Assembly: GCA_049511115.1 (NCBI GenBank)
Contig: JBEKYH010000148.1
Location: 1-10,036, forward strand
Direction: 5' to 3'
DNA: 10,036 bases
DNA from: JBEKYH01 sp049511115
GTDB lineage: Bacteria > Planctomycetota > Phycisphaerae > Tepidisphaerales > Tepidisphaeraceae
Below are positions 1 through 7,956 of the stretch, piece after piece. Made by a program: the position numbers and the translations under genes. Position 1 is the stretch's first letter. The number at the start of each line of letters is the position of its first letter. The notes under the pieces are model-generated. The model was not told the origin of the DNA, ran no database searches, and saw only the letters and a program-made list of their open reading frames with translations.

Positions 1-2
1 CG

Positions 3-1742
3 CAAATGAGCGACCCCATCCGCGTGATGGACACCATCCAGCCGATCTCCATCACCCCCACCAAAACCGGCTCATTCATCGTCGATATGGGCCAGAACAT
101 GGTCGGCTTTTGCCGCCTCCACGTCTCCGGCCCCGCCGGCACGGTCGTCACCCTTCGCCACGCCGAACGCCTCAAGGCCGATGGCACGCTTTATCTCGAC
201 AACATGCGCACCGCCAAAGTCATGGACACATACGTGCTTTCCGGCAAAGGCGACGAAACCTACGAGCCGCGCTTCACGTACCACGGCTTCCGCTACGTCG
301 AGGTTACGGGTTATCCCGGCGCGCTCACCCCGGCCGACATTGAAGGCCGCGTTGTCTACGATTCCATCGCCACCACCGGCGACTTCGAATGTTCCAACGC
401 CCTGCTGAATCAGCTCTACCGCAACATCTACTGCGGCACGCGCAGCAACTATCGCAGCATCCCCACCGATTGCCCGCAGCGCGATGAACGCCAGGGCTGG
501 CTCGGCGACCGCTCCGCTGAATGCCTCGGCGAAAGCTTCATGTTCGATCTGTCCGCGTTCTATCCCAAGTGGGAAACCGACATCGCCGACGCCCAGCGCG
601 ATTCGGGAAGCGTCCCCGATGTCGCGCCCCCCTACTGGGTCCTCTACAACGACGGTGTCGTCTGGCCCAGCACATACGTCATCGCCCCGCACATGCTCCT
701 GCAACAATACGGCGATCATCTCACCCTCGCCGCGCACTACGACTCCATGAAATGCTGGACCGACTACATGACCGGCTTCCTCAAAGACGGCATCATGCCC
801 AAGAACACCTACGGCGACTGGTGTGTTCCGCCGGAGTCGCCGGAATTGATCCACTCCAAGGACCCCAACCGCCAGACGCCGCCGGAATTGCTCAGCTCGG
901 CCTACTTTTTCTACGACCTGAATCTCATGCAAAAAGCCGCCACGCTGCTCGGCAAATCCAATGACGCCGCACATTTCGCCGCGCTGGCCGCGAAAATGAA
1001 AACCGCCTTTGACGCCAATTATTTCCGCAAGAAAACCGGCGATTACGGCAACGGCTCGCAAACCTCAACAGTCCTGCCCCTCGCCTTTGGCCTGGTCCCG
1101 CCGGAAAAGAAACAAAAGGCCTTCGACTCCCTGGTGAAAAAAATCGTCGATGATTCCAAGGGCCACATCGGCACCGGCCTGGTCGGCGGGCAATGGCTCA
1201 TGCGCGTTCTCAGCGACAACGGCCGCCCTGATCTCGCCTACGAAATCGCCACCCAGCAGACTTATCCAAGCTGGGGCTACATGCTCTCCAAAGACGCGAC
1301 CACCATCTGGGAATTATGGAACGGCGACACCGCCGACCCCGCCATGAATTCCGGCAACCACGTCATGCTCATCGGCGACCTCAACATCTGGCTCTTTGAA
1401 TACCTCGCCGGCATCCGCCCCGATCCCGATTCCCCCGGCTACCGCCACTTCATCCTGCATCCCGTCCCGGTCGGCGACCTGAAGTCCGCCAAGGCCCACT
1501 ACGACTCCATCCGCGGCACCATCACCAGCGACTGGAAACTCGACGGCAAACAACTCACCTACGCCGTCACCATCCCTCCCAACACCACCGCGACGGTTTT
1601 TGTTCCCGGCGAGATCGCGACCGCCAACGGCACGCCAGTCCGTCAAACCGACGGCGTTAAATTCCTGCGCATGGAAAACGGGGCGACCGTGTGTGAAGTG
1701 GAGTCGGGAAAGTATCTCTTTGCGGCAACGGTCTCGCGCTGA
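3..1742 (+). CDS. Alpha-L-rhamnosidase, GH78 family (5' end cut off by window edge)
   Basis: Hydrolyses terminal alpha-L-rhamnose from rhamnosides or pectic/rhamnogalacturonan chains by an inverting mechanism (family knowledge). The frame is open to the left edge, and GH78 enzymes normally carry a few hundred more residues upstream, so the ATG at 6 is probably internal. Counting from that ATG: residues 1-115 form the beta-sandwich that precedes the barrel (DMGQNMVGF at 27-35); residues 125-470 are the (alpha/alpha)6 barrel; the rest is a C-terminal beta-sandwich. The signature DCPQRDER (155-162) followed by W165 and GD (167-168) matches the Asp, catalytic Glu, Trp and Asp set described for Streptomyces SaRha78A (from memory). 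That makes E161 the likely general acid. TTIWELWNG (432-440) supplies the probable second carboxylate, E436. No key residue appears missing. Whether it is secreted cannot be judged without the N-terminus. The family call is firm; the exact substrate is unknown. Confidence 0.93.
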   Translation, partial: QMSDPIRVMDTIQPISITPTKTGSFIVDMGQNMVGFCRLHVSGPAGTVVTLRHAERLKADGTLYLDNMRTAKVMDTYVLSGKGDETYEPRFTYHGFRYVEVTGYPGALTPADIEGRVVYDSIATTGDFECSNALLNQLYRNIYCGTRSNYRSIPTDCPQRDERQGWLGDRSAECLGESFMFDLSAFYPKWETDIADAQRDSGSVPDVAPPYWVLYNDGVVWPSTYVIAPHMLLQQYGDHLTLAAHYDSMKCWTDYMTGFLKDGIMPKNTYGDWCVPPESPELIHSKDPNRQTPPELLSSAYFFYDLNLMQKAATLLGKSNDAAHFAALAAKMKTAFDANYFRKKTGDYGNGSQTSTVLPLAFGLVPPEKKQKAFDSLVKKIVDDSKGHIGTGLVGGQWLMRVLSDNGRPDLAYEIATQQTYPSWGYMLSKDATTIWELWNGDTADPAMNSGNHVMLIGDLNIWLFEYLAGIRPDPDSPGYRHFILHPVPVGDLKSAKAHYDSIRGTITSDWKLDGKQLTYAVTIPPNTTATVFVPGEIATANGTPVRQTDGVKFLRMENGATVCEVESGKYLFAATVSR

Positions 1743-1785
1743 CCCATGAATCCCAACAGTGCATTACTCTTGCCTCTCGCTGACC

Positions 1786-1810
1786 TCCTCCCCCGGTAGC
1801 CCGGGGAGGA
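1786..1810. repeat. GC-rich hairpin in the GH78/membrane-protein gap
   Basis: An imperfect palindrome 44 bases after the GH78 stop. Bases 1786-1793 pair with 1803-1810 (8 bp), there is one C-C mismatch, then 1795-1796 pair with 1800-1801, leaving a three-base TAG loop. It could end or stabilise the rhamnosidase transcript, but no T-run follows, so it is not a standard intrinsic terminator. The rest of the 1743-1898 gap shows no gene. Confidence 0.45.
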
Positions 1811-1898
1811 CTGAGGTGCGGGCTCGCGACGCAGACGCCCGATCGGCGACTCGCTATTCAACCCCGCAGGCAATGTTGTTATCGTTGCCATCATCCAA

Positions 1899-3572
1899 AT
1901 GCCCTCAGCGACCTTAGTATCGTTGTCGCCCTCCATCTCCTCGCCCGTGCGCCGCACTTCCTGGCGTCTTTTCACCGCCCTGCTACTTGGCATCTATTGC
2001 CTGCGCGGCGTCATGCTCTCCTGCGTTATCCCGCCGCTGGAAATGTGGGATGAGTATCAGCACGTCGCCTACATCGACTTCCTCAGCCAACATCGCGGCC
2101 TCCCCATTCTCTTCCAAACCTGGGCTCCGACTCGCCTCATCAAGGCCGCCATCCGGCTCCCCCAGAGCGGGCTGGGCTACGCTCAACTGCGCGATGCAGG
2201 CGCCCGCGAATACGCATATTACTGGGGAAATCCTCACCCCATCGTCTTCAACGCCAGCGCCCCCCGCATCACCCTCTACGAGGCCCAGCACCCCCCCGTC
2301 TACTACTGGCTCATGGCCCCGATCTATCGCGCCGCCGGCGGCGCCGCGCGCCTGGCCGTCGCGGTAAGCCTCCTGCGCCTGGTGAACGTCGCCATCTCCG
2401 CCGTCGGCCTGGCCGCCTTTCTCGCCTGGCTCGGCCGCGCCTGTCGGAAATCGGCGCACTCCATGCTCATCGGCGCGGCAGTCGCCCTCCATCCCCTGTT
2501 TCTCCTCAACGCCTGCCGCGTCGCCAACGACTCACTCGCCGTCACTCTCGGCATCATCGTCATCGTCTGGCTCCTCAGCCTCGACGGCCGCCGCCTCCTC
2601 TGGCATTCCGCCGCCATCGGCGCTTTGCTCGGCTTCGCCATCATGACCAAGGCCACCGACATGATCCTCCTCCCCTTCGCCGCCTTCGCGCTCGTGCCCC
2701 TGTGCATCAGCCGTAAAACAACCTGGCCTCGCGCCGCCGCCGCTCTTGTAACTCTGCTGGCCGTCACCTCCCTGGTCACACTCCCCTACTTCCGCTTTAC
2801 CTACGAGCATTACAAGATGCTCCTCCCCATGGGCGAAGCGCTCCTCAACCGCACCAATCACGTCCCATTTCAGGCTTACCTCGACTCCATCGCCCCGCAA
2901 AAATGGCCCTTCTGGCTCGGCCGCCTCGAGGCATGGTTCGTCTACGACGGCCTCTGGGTCGGCGGATGGAGCCTTCTTTATCCGCCCGCGATCTTCCCGA
3001 TCCTTTACACCGTCTTGGTCTGGGCCGCGATCGCCGCATGGCCCATCCGATGGCTCGCTGCGCGCCGCTCCCCTGTCCAAACACCCACCACCTCTGTCAT
3101 CTTTAAACAACCCTCCACCCTTCCCCTCACTCTGGCCATCTGCGTCTGCATGAGCGTCGGTCTCCTCGATCACGGCGTCGTTTCCGCAATCACCTACGGC
3201 GCCACCAGCACCGGCCCGTGGTACGCTGAACTGGCGATGCCCTGGTTCCTCGCCCTCGTCCTGTCCGCCGCCCTGACATGGCGCCCCACCCGCCTTGGTT
3301 ACACTCTGGCAATGCTCATCCCAATTCTGTTCGTCGTCACGGAACTTAACGGCCTCTGGACGCTCATGATCCCCGCCTATTCCCACAAATCCCTCAGCCT
3401 CTCCGCGCTGCACCGCCTCTCGTCCCTGCATCCGAGAATCCTTGGCACGCCAACGCTATTCGTATCGACGGGCTTGATGCTGGCGTTGGTAATGACGGCC
3501 GTGGTACTTTGCCTGCGATCGCTGGGCGAACCGCCGCAACAGGAAATCCGATCAACTTCACGGACCGTATAA
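1899..3572 (+). CDS. Polytopic membrane protein, DUF2142/GT-C glycosyltransferase-like
   Basis: A 557-residue integral membrane protein with about 11-12 hydrophobic segments (for example near 25-44, 151-175, 188-206, 212-228, 236-272, 279-297, 362-383, 408-430, 444-485 and 519-540). After the first segment comes the loop PPLEMWDEYQHVAYI (45-59), with the acidic pair D51/E52 and a following His. This is the pattern of the first outer loop in GT-C and DUF2142 proteins, where an acidic residue is catalytic or metal-binding. YEAQHPPVYYWLMAP (127-141), RVANDSLA (207-214) and GFAIMTKATDMILLP (245-259) fit the DUF2142/PMT-type consensus. Likely role (inference): transfer of a sugar from a polyprenyl-phosphate donor to a cell-envelope acceptor. 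The ATG at 1899 keeps the first membrane helix; the next in-frame ATG, at 2013, would lose it. No Shine-Dalgarno is visible. The gene is 156 bases behind the GH78 gene on the same strand. Donor and acceptor cannot be told. Confidence 0.85.
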   Translation: MPSATLVSLSPSISSPVRRTSWRLFTALLLGIYCLRGVMLSCVIPPLEMWDEYQHVAYIDFLSQHRGLPILFQTWAPTRLIKAAIRLPQSGLGYAQLRDAGAREYAYYWGNPHPIVFNASAPRITLYEAQHPPVYYWLMAPIYRAAGGAARLAVAVSLLRLVNVAISAVGLAAFLAWLGRACRKSAHSMLIGAAVALHPLFLLNACRVANDSLAVTLGIIVIVWLLSLDGRRLLWHSAAIGALLGFAIMTKATDMILLPFAAFALVPLCISRKTTWPRAAAALVTLLAVTSLVTLPYFRFTYEHYKMLLPMGEALLNRTNHVPFQAYLDSIAPQKWPFWLGRLEAWFVYDGLWVGGWSLLYPPAIFPILYTVLVWAAIAAWPIRWLAARRSPVQTPTTSVIFKQPSTLPLTLAICVCMSVGLLDHGVVSAITYGATSTGPWYAELAMPWFLALVLSAALTWRPTRLGYTLAMLIPILFVVTELNGLWTLMIPAYSHKSLSLSALHRLSSLHPRILGTPTLFVSTGLMLALVMTAVVLCLRSLGEPPQQEIRSTSRTV

Positions 3573-3573
3573 A
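3568..3573 (+). promoter_or_regulatory. Possible -10 element (TATAAA)
   Basis: TATAAA overlaps the stop codon of the upstream membrane protein gene and lies about 90 bases before the sigma-factor relict. It matches the bacterial -10 consensus at five of six bases. No good -35 box is seen at the expected spacing. It may be the leftover promoter of the decayed gene, or chance. Confidence 0.2.
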
Positions 3574-3658
3574 ATCCGGGCCATGCTGTGACCATCGACG
3601 ACGCATTAGTCTTAATGTTGCCCTGCCGCCGGATCGAATTCCCCGCGCAACATTCTCC

Positions 3659-3805
3659 TCCGATTCGCTGCGGGAAGCCGATCGCTTGGGCGGTTGGGTC
3701 CCTCAGATCGCGCGCAACCGCGCCATCGATTGGTCGCGCCGGCAGCGCCGCTCCAGCGAATTAGTGGCCATGGTGCCGCTTCTCAATCGCACGCCAGCGA
3801 AGTAG
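3659..3805 (+). pseudogene. Relict of an ECF-type RNA polymerase sigma-70 factor (region 2 only)
   Basis: One frame, ending in TAG at 3803-3805, reads SLREADRLGGWVPQIARN at 3665-3718, followed by RAIDWSRRQRR. This matches the end of sigma-70 region 2 in ECF factors (regions 2.3-2.4, consensus like LRDPERLGGWLFRIARNRAIDxxRRRRR), the part that melts and reads the -10 element. Upstream in the same frame (from 3509) the peptide no longer resembles regions 2.1-2.2 and overlaps the end of the preceding gene. Downstream the frame stops after 18 more residues, so region 4 (the -35-binding helix-turn-helix) is absent. A Pro stands in the usual WLF/WVF position. An active sigma factor is therefore unlikely; a degraded or recombination-truncated remnant is the best reading. 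The rest of 3573-3814 holds nothing else I recognise. Confidence 0.6.
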
Positions 3806-3814
3806 TGCTATGCT

Positions 3815-6307
3815 ATGAGTATGTTCGGCGGACGGCGAGGAATATTAATCGTCAATCTGCTCATCTCCCTCAGCGCAGCCCTTGCCTTCGCGCAGCCCAC
3901 CCCCCCGTCCGCACTCCCCAGCCCATCCTTCCCCGTCCCCGCTTCTCATCCAGCCAATCCACCTGGCTGGAACGCCTTCCATCCGCCCCTCTCGCAAATC
4001 GCCATTTCCCCCAGCGCCCCCACCATCGCCGAATGCAACGCCGCCGCAGGCCCCGACGACACCGTCTCCATTACCGGCAACAACCTCGATGCTGGCACGA
4101 CATTTCTCCTCTTCACACAGACGAATGCCTCCAACGCCGCGATCCTAAACGGCCAAATCCAGGACTCCTGCCCCGCCGGCGATCTCGTTACCATCCCTTC
4201 CGCCGCACTGGCCAATTCGATGTACCTCCTCTGGCCCAAAAGCTCCGCCGGCGACATCGGCGCTCCCGTCGCGATCAACCGCCCCCAAGCCTGGTGGCTA
4301 TCAACCGAATCCGCCTCTCCCGGCCAAACCATCTCCGTCTTTGGCCGCAGTCTCTCCAACGGCGCGACCACCCCCGCATCCTGGGTATACATCGAACCAT
4401 CGAACAGCAATGGCGCCGACTCCGGCCAGTGGGCGACAGTATCGGCGGTCAATCCCTACAAAGTCGATTTCACTCTTCCCACCACACTTGCGCCGGCCGC
4501 CTACCGCGTCTGGGTCAACAACGGACTTGGCGAAAACCTATGCTGGTCCGGCCCGATTGCTCTCGACGTGAAACCTCAAAACCTCTGGTCCGGTCCGACC
4601 CTCAACGTCAAAGACTTCGGCGCCGTCGCCGACGGCAAATCCGACGACGCGCCGGCAATCCTAAAAGCCCTCTCCGCTCTCCAGCCCGGCGGCACGCTCC
4701 ATTTCCCCGCCGGCGAATATTGCATCGCCAGCGGCCAGCTCAACGTGCCCAGCAACGCCCGCCTGACCGGCGACGGCCCGGATCGCTCCATCCTCCGTTT
4801 CCAGACCGACATCGTGGCTCTCTACAAGCAATTCGGCAAAGGCCCCTACGTCATCGGCGCCCCCGACGGCTGGGACGGCCACCTGGGCGCGCAGGACATC
4901 GAATTTGATTCACTCGGGCTCTCTTATGGCGGCCCGTCCAAAACTGGCGCGATTGTCCGCCAGCGATTTGGCGCTCATCTGAAATTTACCAATTGCACCT
5001 TCCTGGCCGGCGGCCTCACCGCCATCGACTGGCTCGGCTCCAGCGATTTGGCCGTGCACGGCGGGACCTTCCAGGGAAAGGGCGTCGATGCTTTGAGCGT
5101 GCATCATCTGATGATAGACCAGACCCATTTTTTCCTGGCCAACGGCGCTGAAGAAGCCATCACCATCTGGAACGGCCACGACATCGCCATCACCCGCTGC
5201 ACCGTCCAGAACCAAGACGACACAGCCACCGACGCCAGCCTGTGCGGCCAGGGCCGATTCCTCGAAAACGGCCTCGTCTGGGGTTCCATTTATCACGAGT
5301 ACGTCGCCGACAACGCGACCCTCCGCATCGGCGCTCCCCACGCCGGAAACGCCGGCGAGCAACTCTGCAACGAAGCCACGCAATACGCCTTTAGCGGCAA
5401 TCCCGTATCGGCCACCGCCGCGACCCTCACCGTCGTCCCGCGCCCCTCATCGCCCTCCTCATGGGCAGGCTGGAACGTCATCGTCACCAGCGGCGCCGGC
5501 CTTGGCCAGTTGCGAACCATCACCGGCTCGGCGCTGGATGAGAGCCGCCACGTCACGCTCGCCCTGGATCGCCCCTGGAACGTAACGCCCGATGCCCACA
5601 GCCACGTGCAAATCTGCACGACCCTGCACGACTGCGTCTTTTTCAACAACACCTTTCAATGCCTCACCGGCCCAAGCGGCGCCACCAACGCCGGCTCACC
5701 CACCGGCCTGTGGGCTGCGACCGGCCTGGAACTCTGGACGGGCGGCTGGGGCATCGTCTTTGACCACAACCGCACCGAGAACCTCAACGACGGCGTCCTC
5801 CTCGCCAGCGACGACAACACCAGGGCCGCCGCCTTCAATCCCTGTTATTTCGTTGATATCATTAACAATCAAATCAACGCCTCGCGCCAGCATGGCATCT
5901 GCTTTCAACCCATCTCCCCGACCGCCCAATCCCACGATCCCGATTTCATTGGCGTCGCCGTGCGCCGCAACCACATCGACGGCCGGATTCCCGATTCGTC
6001 GAATCTGTTCATCGCCCGCCAGCGCCCCGAAGGCATGCGCCTGGTACGCGGCGCGCCCACCGCCCAGGCGACCCTCAGCGTCCTCGAGCACAACATCATC
6101 CTCAACGTCCCCGTCGGTATCGGCATATGCACCGATCCCGACAGCCTCCTCTACGACAACACCCTGACCGCCGGCGCCGCCGCCGGCCCGACCTCCGAGG
6201 CCATCGCCGCCGGCAACCGCTCCCCCGCCATCCGCCTCAAGGGAAACGTGTACCAGGGTTTCAACCAGACCACTCCGCCGACACTGGCTTCCGATCCCGC
6301 GCGGTGA
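3815..6307 (+). CDS. Secreted right-handed beta-helix protein, Pectate_lyase_3-like, with Ig-like N-terminal modules
   Basis: An 830-residue exported protein. Residues 1-26 are a signal peptide: basic start, hydrophobic core at 10-24, probable cleavage after ALAFA. A Pro-rich linker follows (27-65). Residues 66-160 and 161-252 look like two small Ig/IPT-type beta modules; ASPGQTISVFGRSLS (167-181) is the clearest stretch. The beta-helix opens with LNVKDFGAVADGKSDDAPAI (263-282), the classic entry motif of Pectate_lyase_3/pectin lyase-fold proteins, then HFPAGEY and a GDGPDRSILRF capping turn. Repeated helix rungs with NCTF, HGGTF and NNTF-type turns run to about 815, interrupted by a distinct module at about 535-601. 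Such proteins bind, cleave or epimerise polysaccharide; catalytic residues cannot be assigned, so lyase activity is not certain. ATG 3815 gives the signal peptide a basic start; ATG 3821 is an alternative. It is convergent with the next gene, whose end is 12 bases away. Confidence 0.85.
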   Translation: MSMFGGRRGILIVNLLISLSAALAFAQPTPPSALPSPSFPVPASHPANPPGWNAFHPPLSQIAISPSAPTIAECNAAAGPDDTVSITGNNLDAGTTFLLFTQTNASNAAILNGQIQDSCPAGDLVTIPSAALANSMYLLWPKSSAGDIGAPVAINRPQAWWLSTESASPGQTISVFGRSLSNGATTPASWVYIEPSNSNGADSGQWATVSAVNPYKVDFTLPTTLAPAAYRVWVNNGLGENLCWSGPIALDVKPQNLWSGPTLNVKDFGAVADGKSDDAPAILKALSALQPGGTLHFPAGEYCIASGQLNVPSNARLTGDGPDRSILRFQTDIVALYKQFGKGPYVIGAPDGWDGHLGAQDIEFDSLGLSYGGPSKTGAIVRQRFGAHLKFTNCTFLAGGLTAIDWLGSSDLAVHGGTFQGKGVDALSVHHLMIDQTHFFLANGAEEAITIWNGHDIAITRCTVQNQDDTATDASLCGQGRFLENGLVWGSIYHEYVADNATLRIGAPHAGNAGEQLCNEATQYAFSGNPVSATAATLTVVPRPSSPSSWAGWNVIVTSGAGLGQLRTITGSALDESRHVTLALDRPWNVTPDAHSHVQICTTLHDCVFFNNTFQCLTGPSGATNAGSPTGLWAATGLELWTGGWGIVFDHNRTENLNDGVLLASDDNTRAAAFNPCYFVDIINNQINASRQHGICFQPISPTAQSHDPDFIGVAVRRNHIDGRIPDSSNLFIARQRPEGMRLVRGAPTAQATLSVLEHNIILNVPVGIGICTDPDSLLYDNTLTAGAAAGPTSEAIAAGNRSPAIRLKGNVYQGFNQTTPPTLASDPAR

Positions 6308-6319
6308 GGCATATCGTCC

Positions 6320-7837
6320 CTACCCCCACCAATAAAAATTCTCCCGCCGCAACAACTCCCTCAGCCTCTCCCGGAAATGGTCCAACTCCGCCGGCGTCAA
6401 TAGCGACTGCTCATCAATAAGTTGAAACAGCCGCGTCTGATCCAGGTTATCGCGGCCCGCGTACAAATCGTCATAGATCAACGCCTCGTGCCGCTCAAAC
6501 AGATACTCCGCCACATCCCGATCCACGTGCTTGTCCAGTAGCGCCTCCACCTCATACACAAAGAAAAACGGCGCGCGATTCACCTGAAACTGCAACCACG
6601 TCGAAATCCCCAGCGCCCCCGCCATCGCCACTAGCCCCACCCACGCCGTCTTCCGTGACGACTGCCCCGCCACCTCTTCGGCCACCATCAGCGCCGGCAG
6701 CGCCGCCACCGGCAGGATAAACAGCATATAGCGCGGCCCGTACGTCCATTCCCCTCGCCACCAGGGGATTTTCCCCAGCACCAGGAACATTGTAAAAAAC
6801 ATCGAATAAATCAGCCCCGCATCCCACGGATACTCGCGCACAAATCGCCGCACGCCCGCCAGCGCAATCATCAGAATCGGAAAATAAACAAAAATGCTCC
6901 AGTGATTGCTGAACAACATCCCCAGCGCCCCGTCCAGCTCGCTCCCCACCGGCAAATGCTGCTCCGGATGCCACTGGTGATACCCCGTCAAAAACGGCGA
7001 CCCGAATTTCACCTCATTGATCCACGCCACCAGCCCCACGATCACCACCGGCGGCATAATCACTCCCGCCAGCACCGCCTTATTCACGGTCTTTCGCGCC
7101 ATCATCGCCGCCACATACACCACCACAAATCCCGGCAGCAAAATCAAAAACAACACGCGCGTAAAAACGAGCATCCCCCCAAACACCCAAGCCCCCAGCA
7201 ACCAGCGCACCCCACACGCGCCCTCCCCCTCCATGCTCCGCAACGCGCACTCGCACATCACCGTAAAAAACAGCGCCTGATAAATCTCCGCCGACCCCTG
7301 CGCCCGCTGATAAAACCAGATATACGTCGCAAACAGACACGCCAGCACGTACGCAATTCGCCAACCATGCCTCGTGGAATATCTCCCCGTCAAAACAAAC
7401 AGAGCCAGCGCCAGCAGCACGCTCAGAAAAATATTCCAGAACGTAAATATCAGCAGATTCGGCTCCCAGGGCGACGAGATATGCCCGCTCGCCAGCCGTT
7501 CCACCACAATCGGCGGCATCGCCATCAGCGTATTGGCCACGCCATATTTGGAGTAATAATGCCCGTTGGCTTCGTTGAGAACAAAATACTGCCCCGGCTC
7601 CCCCATCCCCTTGGCAATGCGCGGATCAATCCACAAACGATGATAATACAAAATGCTCTCGGCCTCGCAGCGCCACATGCGGGCGTCGCTCCGCCAGAAT
7701 TCCCGCGGCATGAAAATCAGATTGACCGCCAGCACAATCCCCGCGAGCAACGCCCCCGCGCGAATCTCCCGGCCGCGTCCCCCATGCGCCGTTGACCGAT
7801 GTGCCGCTCCCATCACTGGCAAGCTTAGTCTAACCAT
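6320..7837 (-). CDS. Polytopic membrane protein, GT-C/PMT-like glycosyltransferase candidate
   Basis: A 505-residue membrane protein with about 9-11 hydrophobic segments, the first at 28-44 after a basic N-terminus. The loop after it carries D51, E58 and E60, where GT-C enzymes place a catalytic acidic residue. NGHYYSKYGVANTLMAMPP (91-109) and WWRGEWTYGPRYMLFILP (359-376) are hallmarks of a widespread family of uncharacterised PMT/ArnT-like proteins (consensus like WxGxxxxGPRYLxxxLP). It is not a close relative of the membrane protein at 1899-3572: the motifs differ. The last 75 residues (430-505) form a charged, helical, non-membrane tail ending FYWWG. Start: ATG at 7837, with no clear Shine-Dalgarno; a second in-frame ATG at 7813 (residue 9) would also keep all membrane helices. 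Likely envelope glycosylation or lipid-linked sugar transfer (inference); substrate unknown. Confidence 0.8.
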   Translation of the reverse strand: MVRLSLPVMGAAHRSTAHGGRGREIRAGALLAGIVLAVNLIFMPREFWRSDARMWRCEAESILYYHRLWIDPRIAKGMGEPGQYFVLNEANGHYYSKYGVANTLMAMPPIVVERLASGHISSPWEPNLLIFTFWNIFLSVLLALALFVLTGRYSTRHGWRIAYVLACLFATYIWFYQRAQGSAEIYQALFFTVMCECALRSMEGEGACGVRWLLGAWVFGGMLVFTRVLFLILLPGFVVVYVAAMMARKTVNKAVLAGVIMPPVVIVGLVAWINEVKFGSPFLTGYHQWHPEQHLPVGSELDGALGMLFSNHWSIFVYFPILMIALAGVRRFVREYPWDAGLIYSMFFTMFLVLGKIPWWRGEWTYGPRYMLFILPVAALPALMVAEEVAGQSSRKTAWVGLVAMAGALGISTWLQFQVNRAPFFFVYEVEALLDKHVDRDVAEYLFERHEALIYDDLYAGRDNLDQTRLFQLIDEQSLLTPAELDHFRERLRELLRRENFYWWG

Positions 7838-7888
7838 CGGCGCATGGAAATCCGCTCATCGTATCCGCGCATGACTCTCTTCTTCGCC

Positions 7889-7944
7889 CTCAGTCCTCAG
7901 TCGTCAGTCCTCGGACCTCGGACCTCGGGCCTCGGGCCTCGGGC
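7889..7944. repeat. Graded heptamer tandem repeat (8 units)
   Basis: Eight contiguous 7-base units without spacers: CTCAGTC twice, GTCAGTC once, CTCGGAC twice, CTCGGGC three times. The variants are sorted in order along the array, as expected for a minisatellite growing by local slippage of neighbouring units. It lies between the start of the 6320-7837 gene and the stop of the small gene at 7957, both on the minus strand. No function is evident. The flanks 7838-7888 and 7945-7956 hold no gene. Confidence 0.85.
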
Positions 7945-7956
7945 CTTTTGCCCAGC

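Noticed and set aside
72..1061. A 329-codon minus-strand open frame opposite the rhamnosidase
   Set aside because: Ala/Gly/Val-rich antisense shadow of the GH78 gene, whose catalytic motifs are intact on the plus strand.
1786..1810. Intrinsic terminator for the rhamnosidase
   Set aside because: The hairpin is followed by mixed sequence without a T-run, so it is kept only as a hairpin.
2532..3431. A 299-codon minus-strand open frame opposite the membrane protein
   Set aside because: Asp/Glu/Gly-rich low-complexity peptide, the mirror of a hydrophobic coding frame; no domain.
3588..3761. A GTG-started frame in the gap as the intact beginning of the sigma gene
   Set aside because: It is in a different frame from the sigma-like peptide and its own translation has no sigma motif.
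3694..4908. A 404-codon plus-strand open frame overlapping the beta-helix gene
   Set aside because: Arg/Pro/His-rich composition with no motif. It lies in an alternate frame of a well-supported gene and is a GC-driven shadow.
6902..7795. A 297-codon plus-strand open frame opposite the second membrane protein
   Set aside because: His/Arg/Pro-rich, typical of the complement of a hydrophobic gene; no start signal.
7889..7944. CRISPR array
   Set aside because: Units are 7 bases and contiguous, with no spacers and no cas genes nearby.
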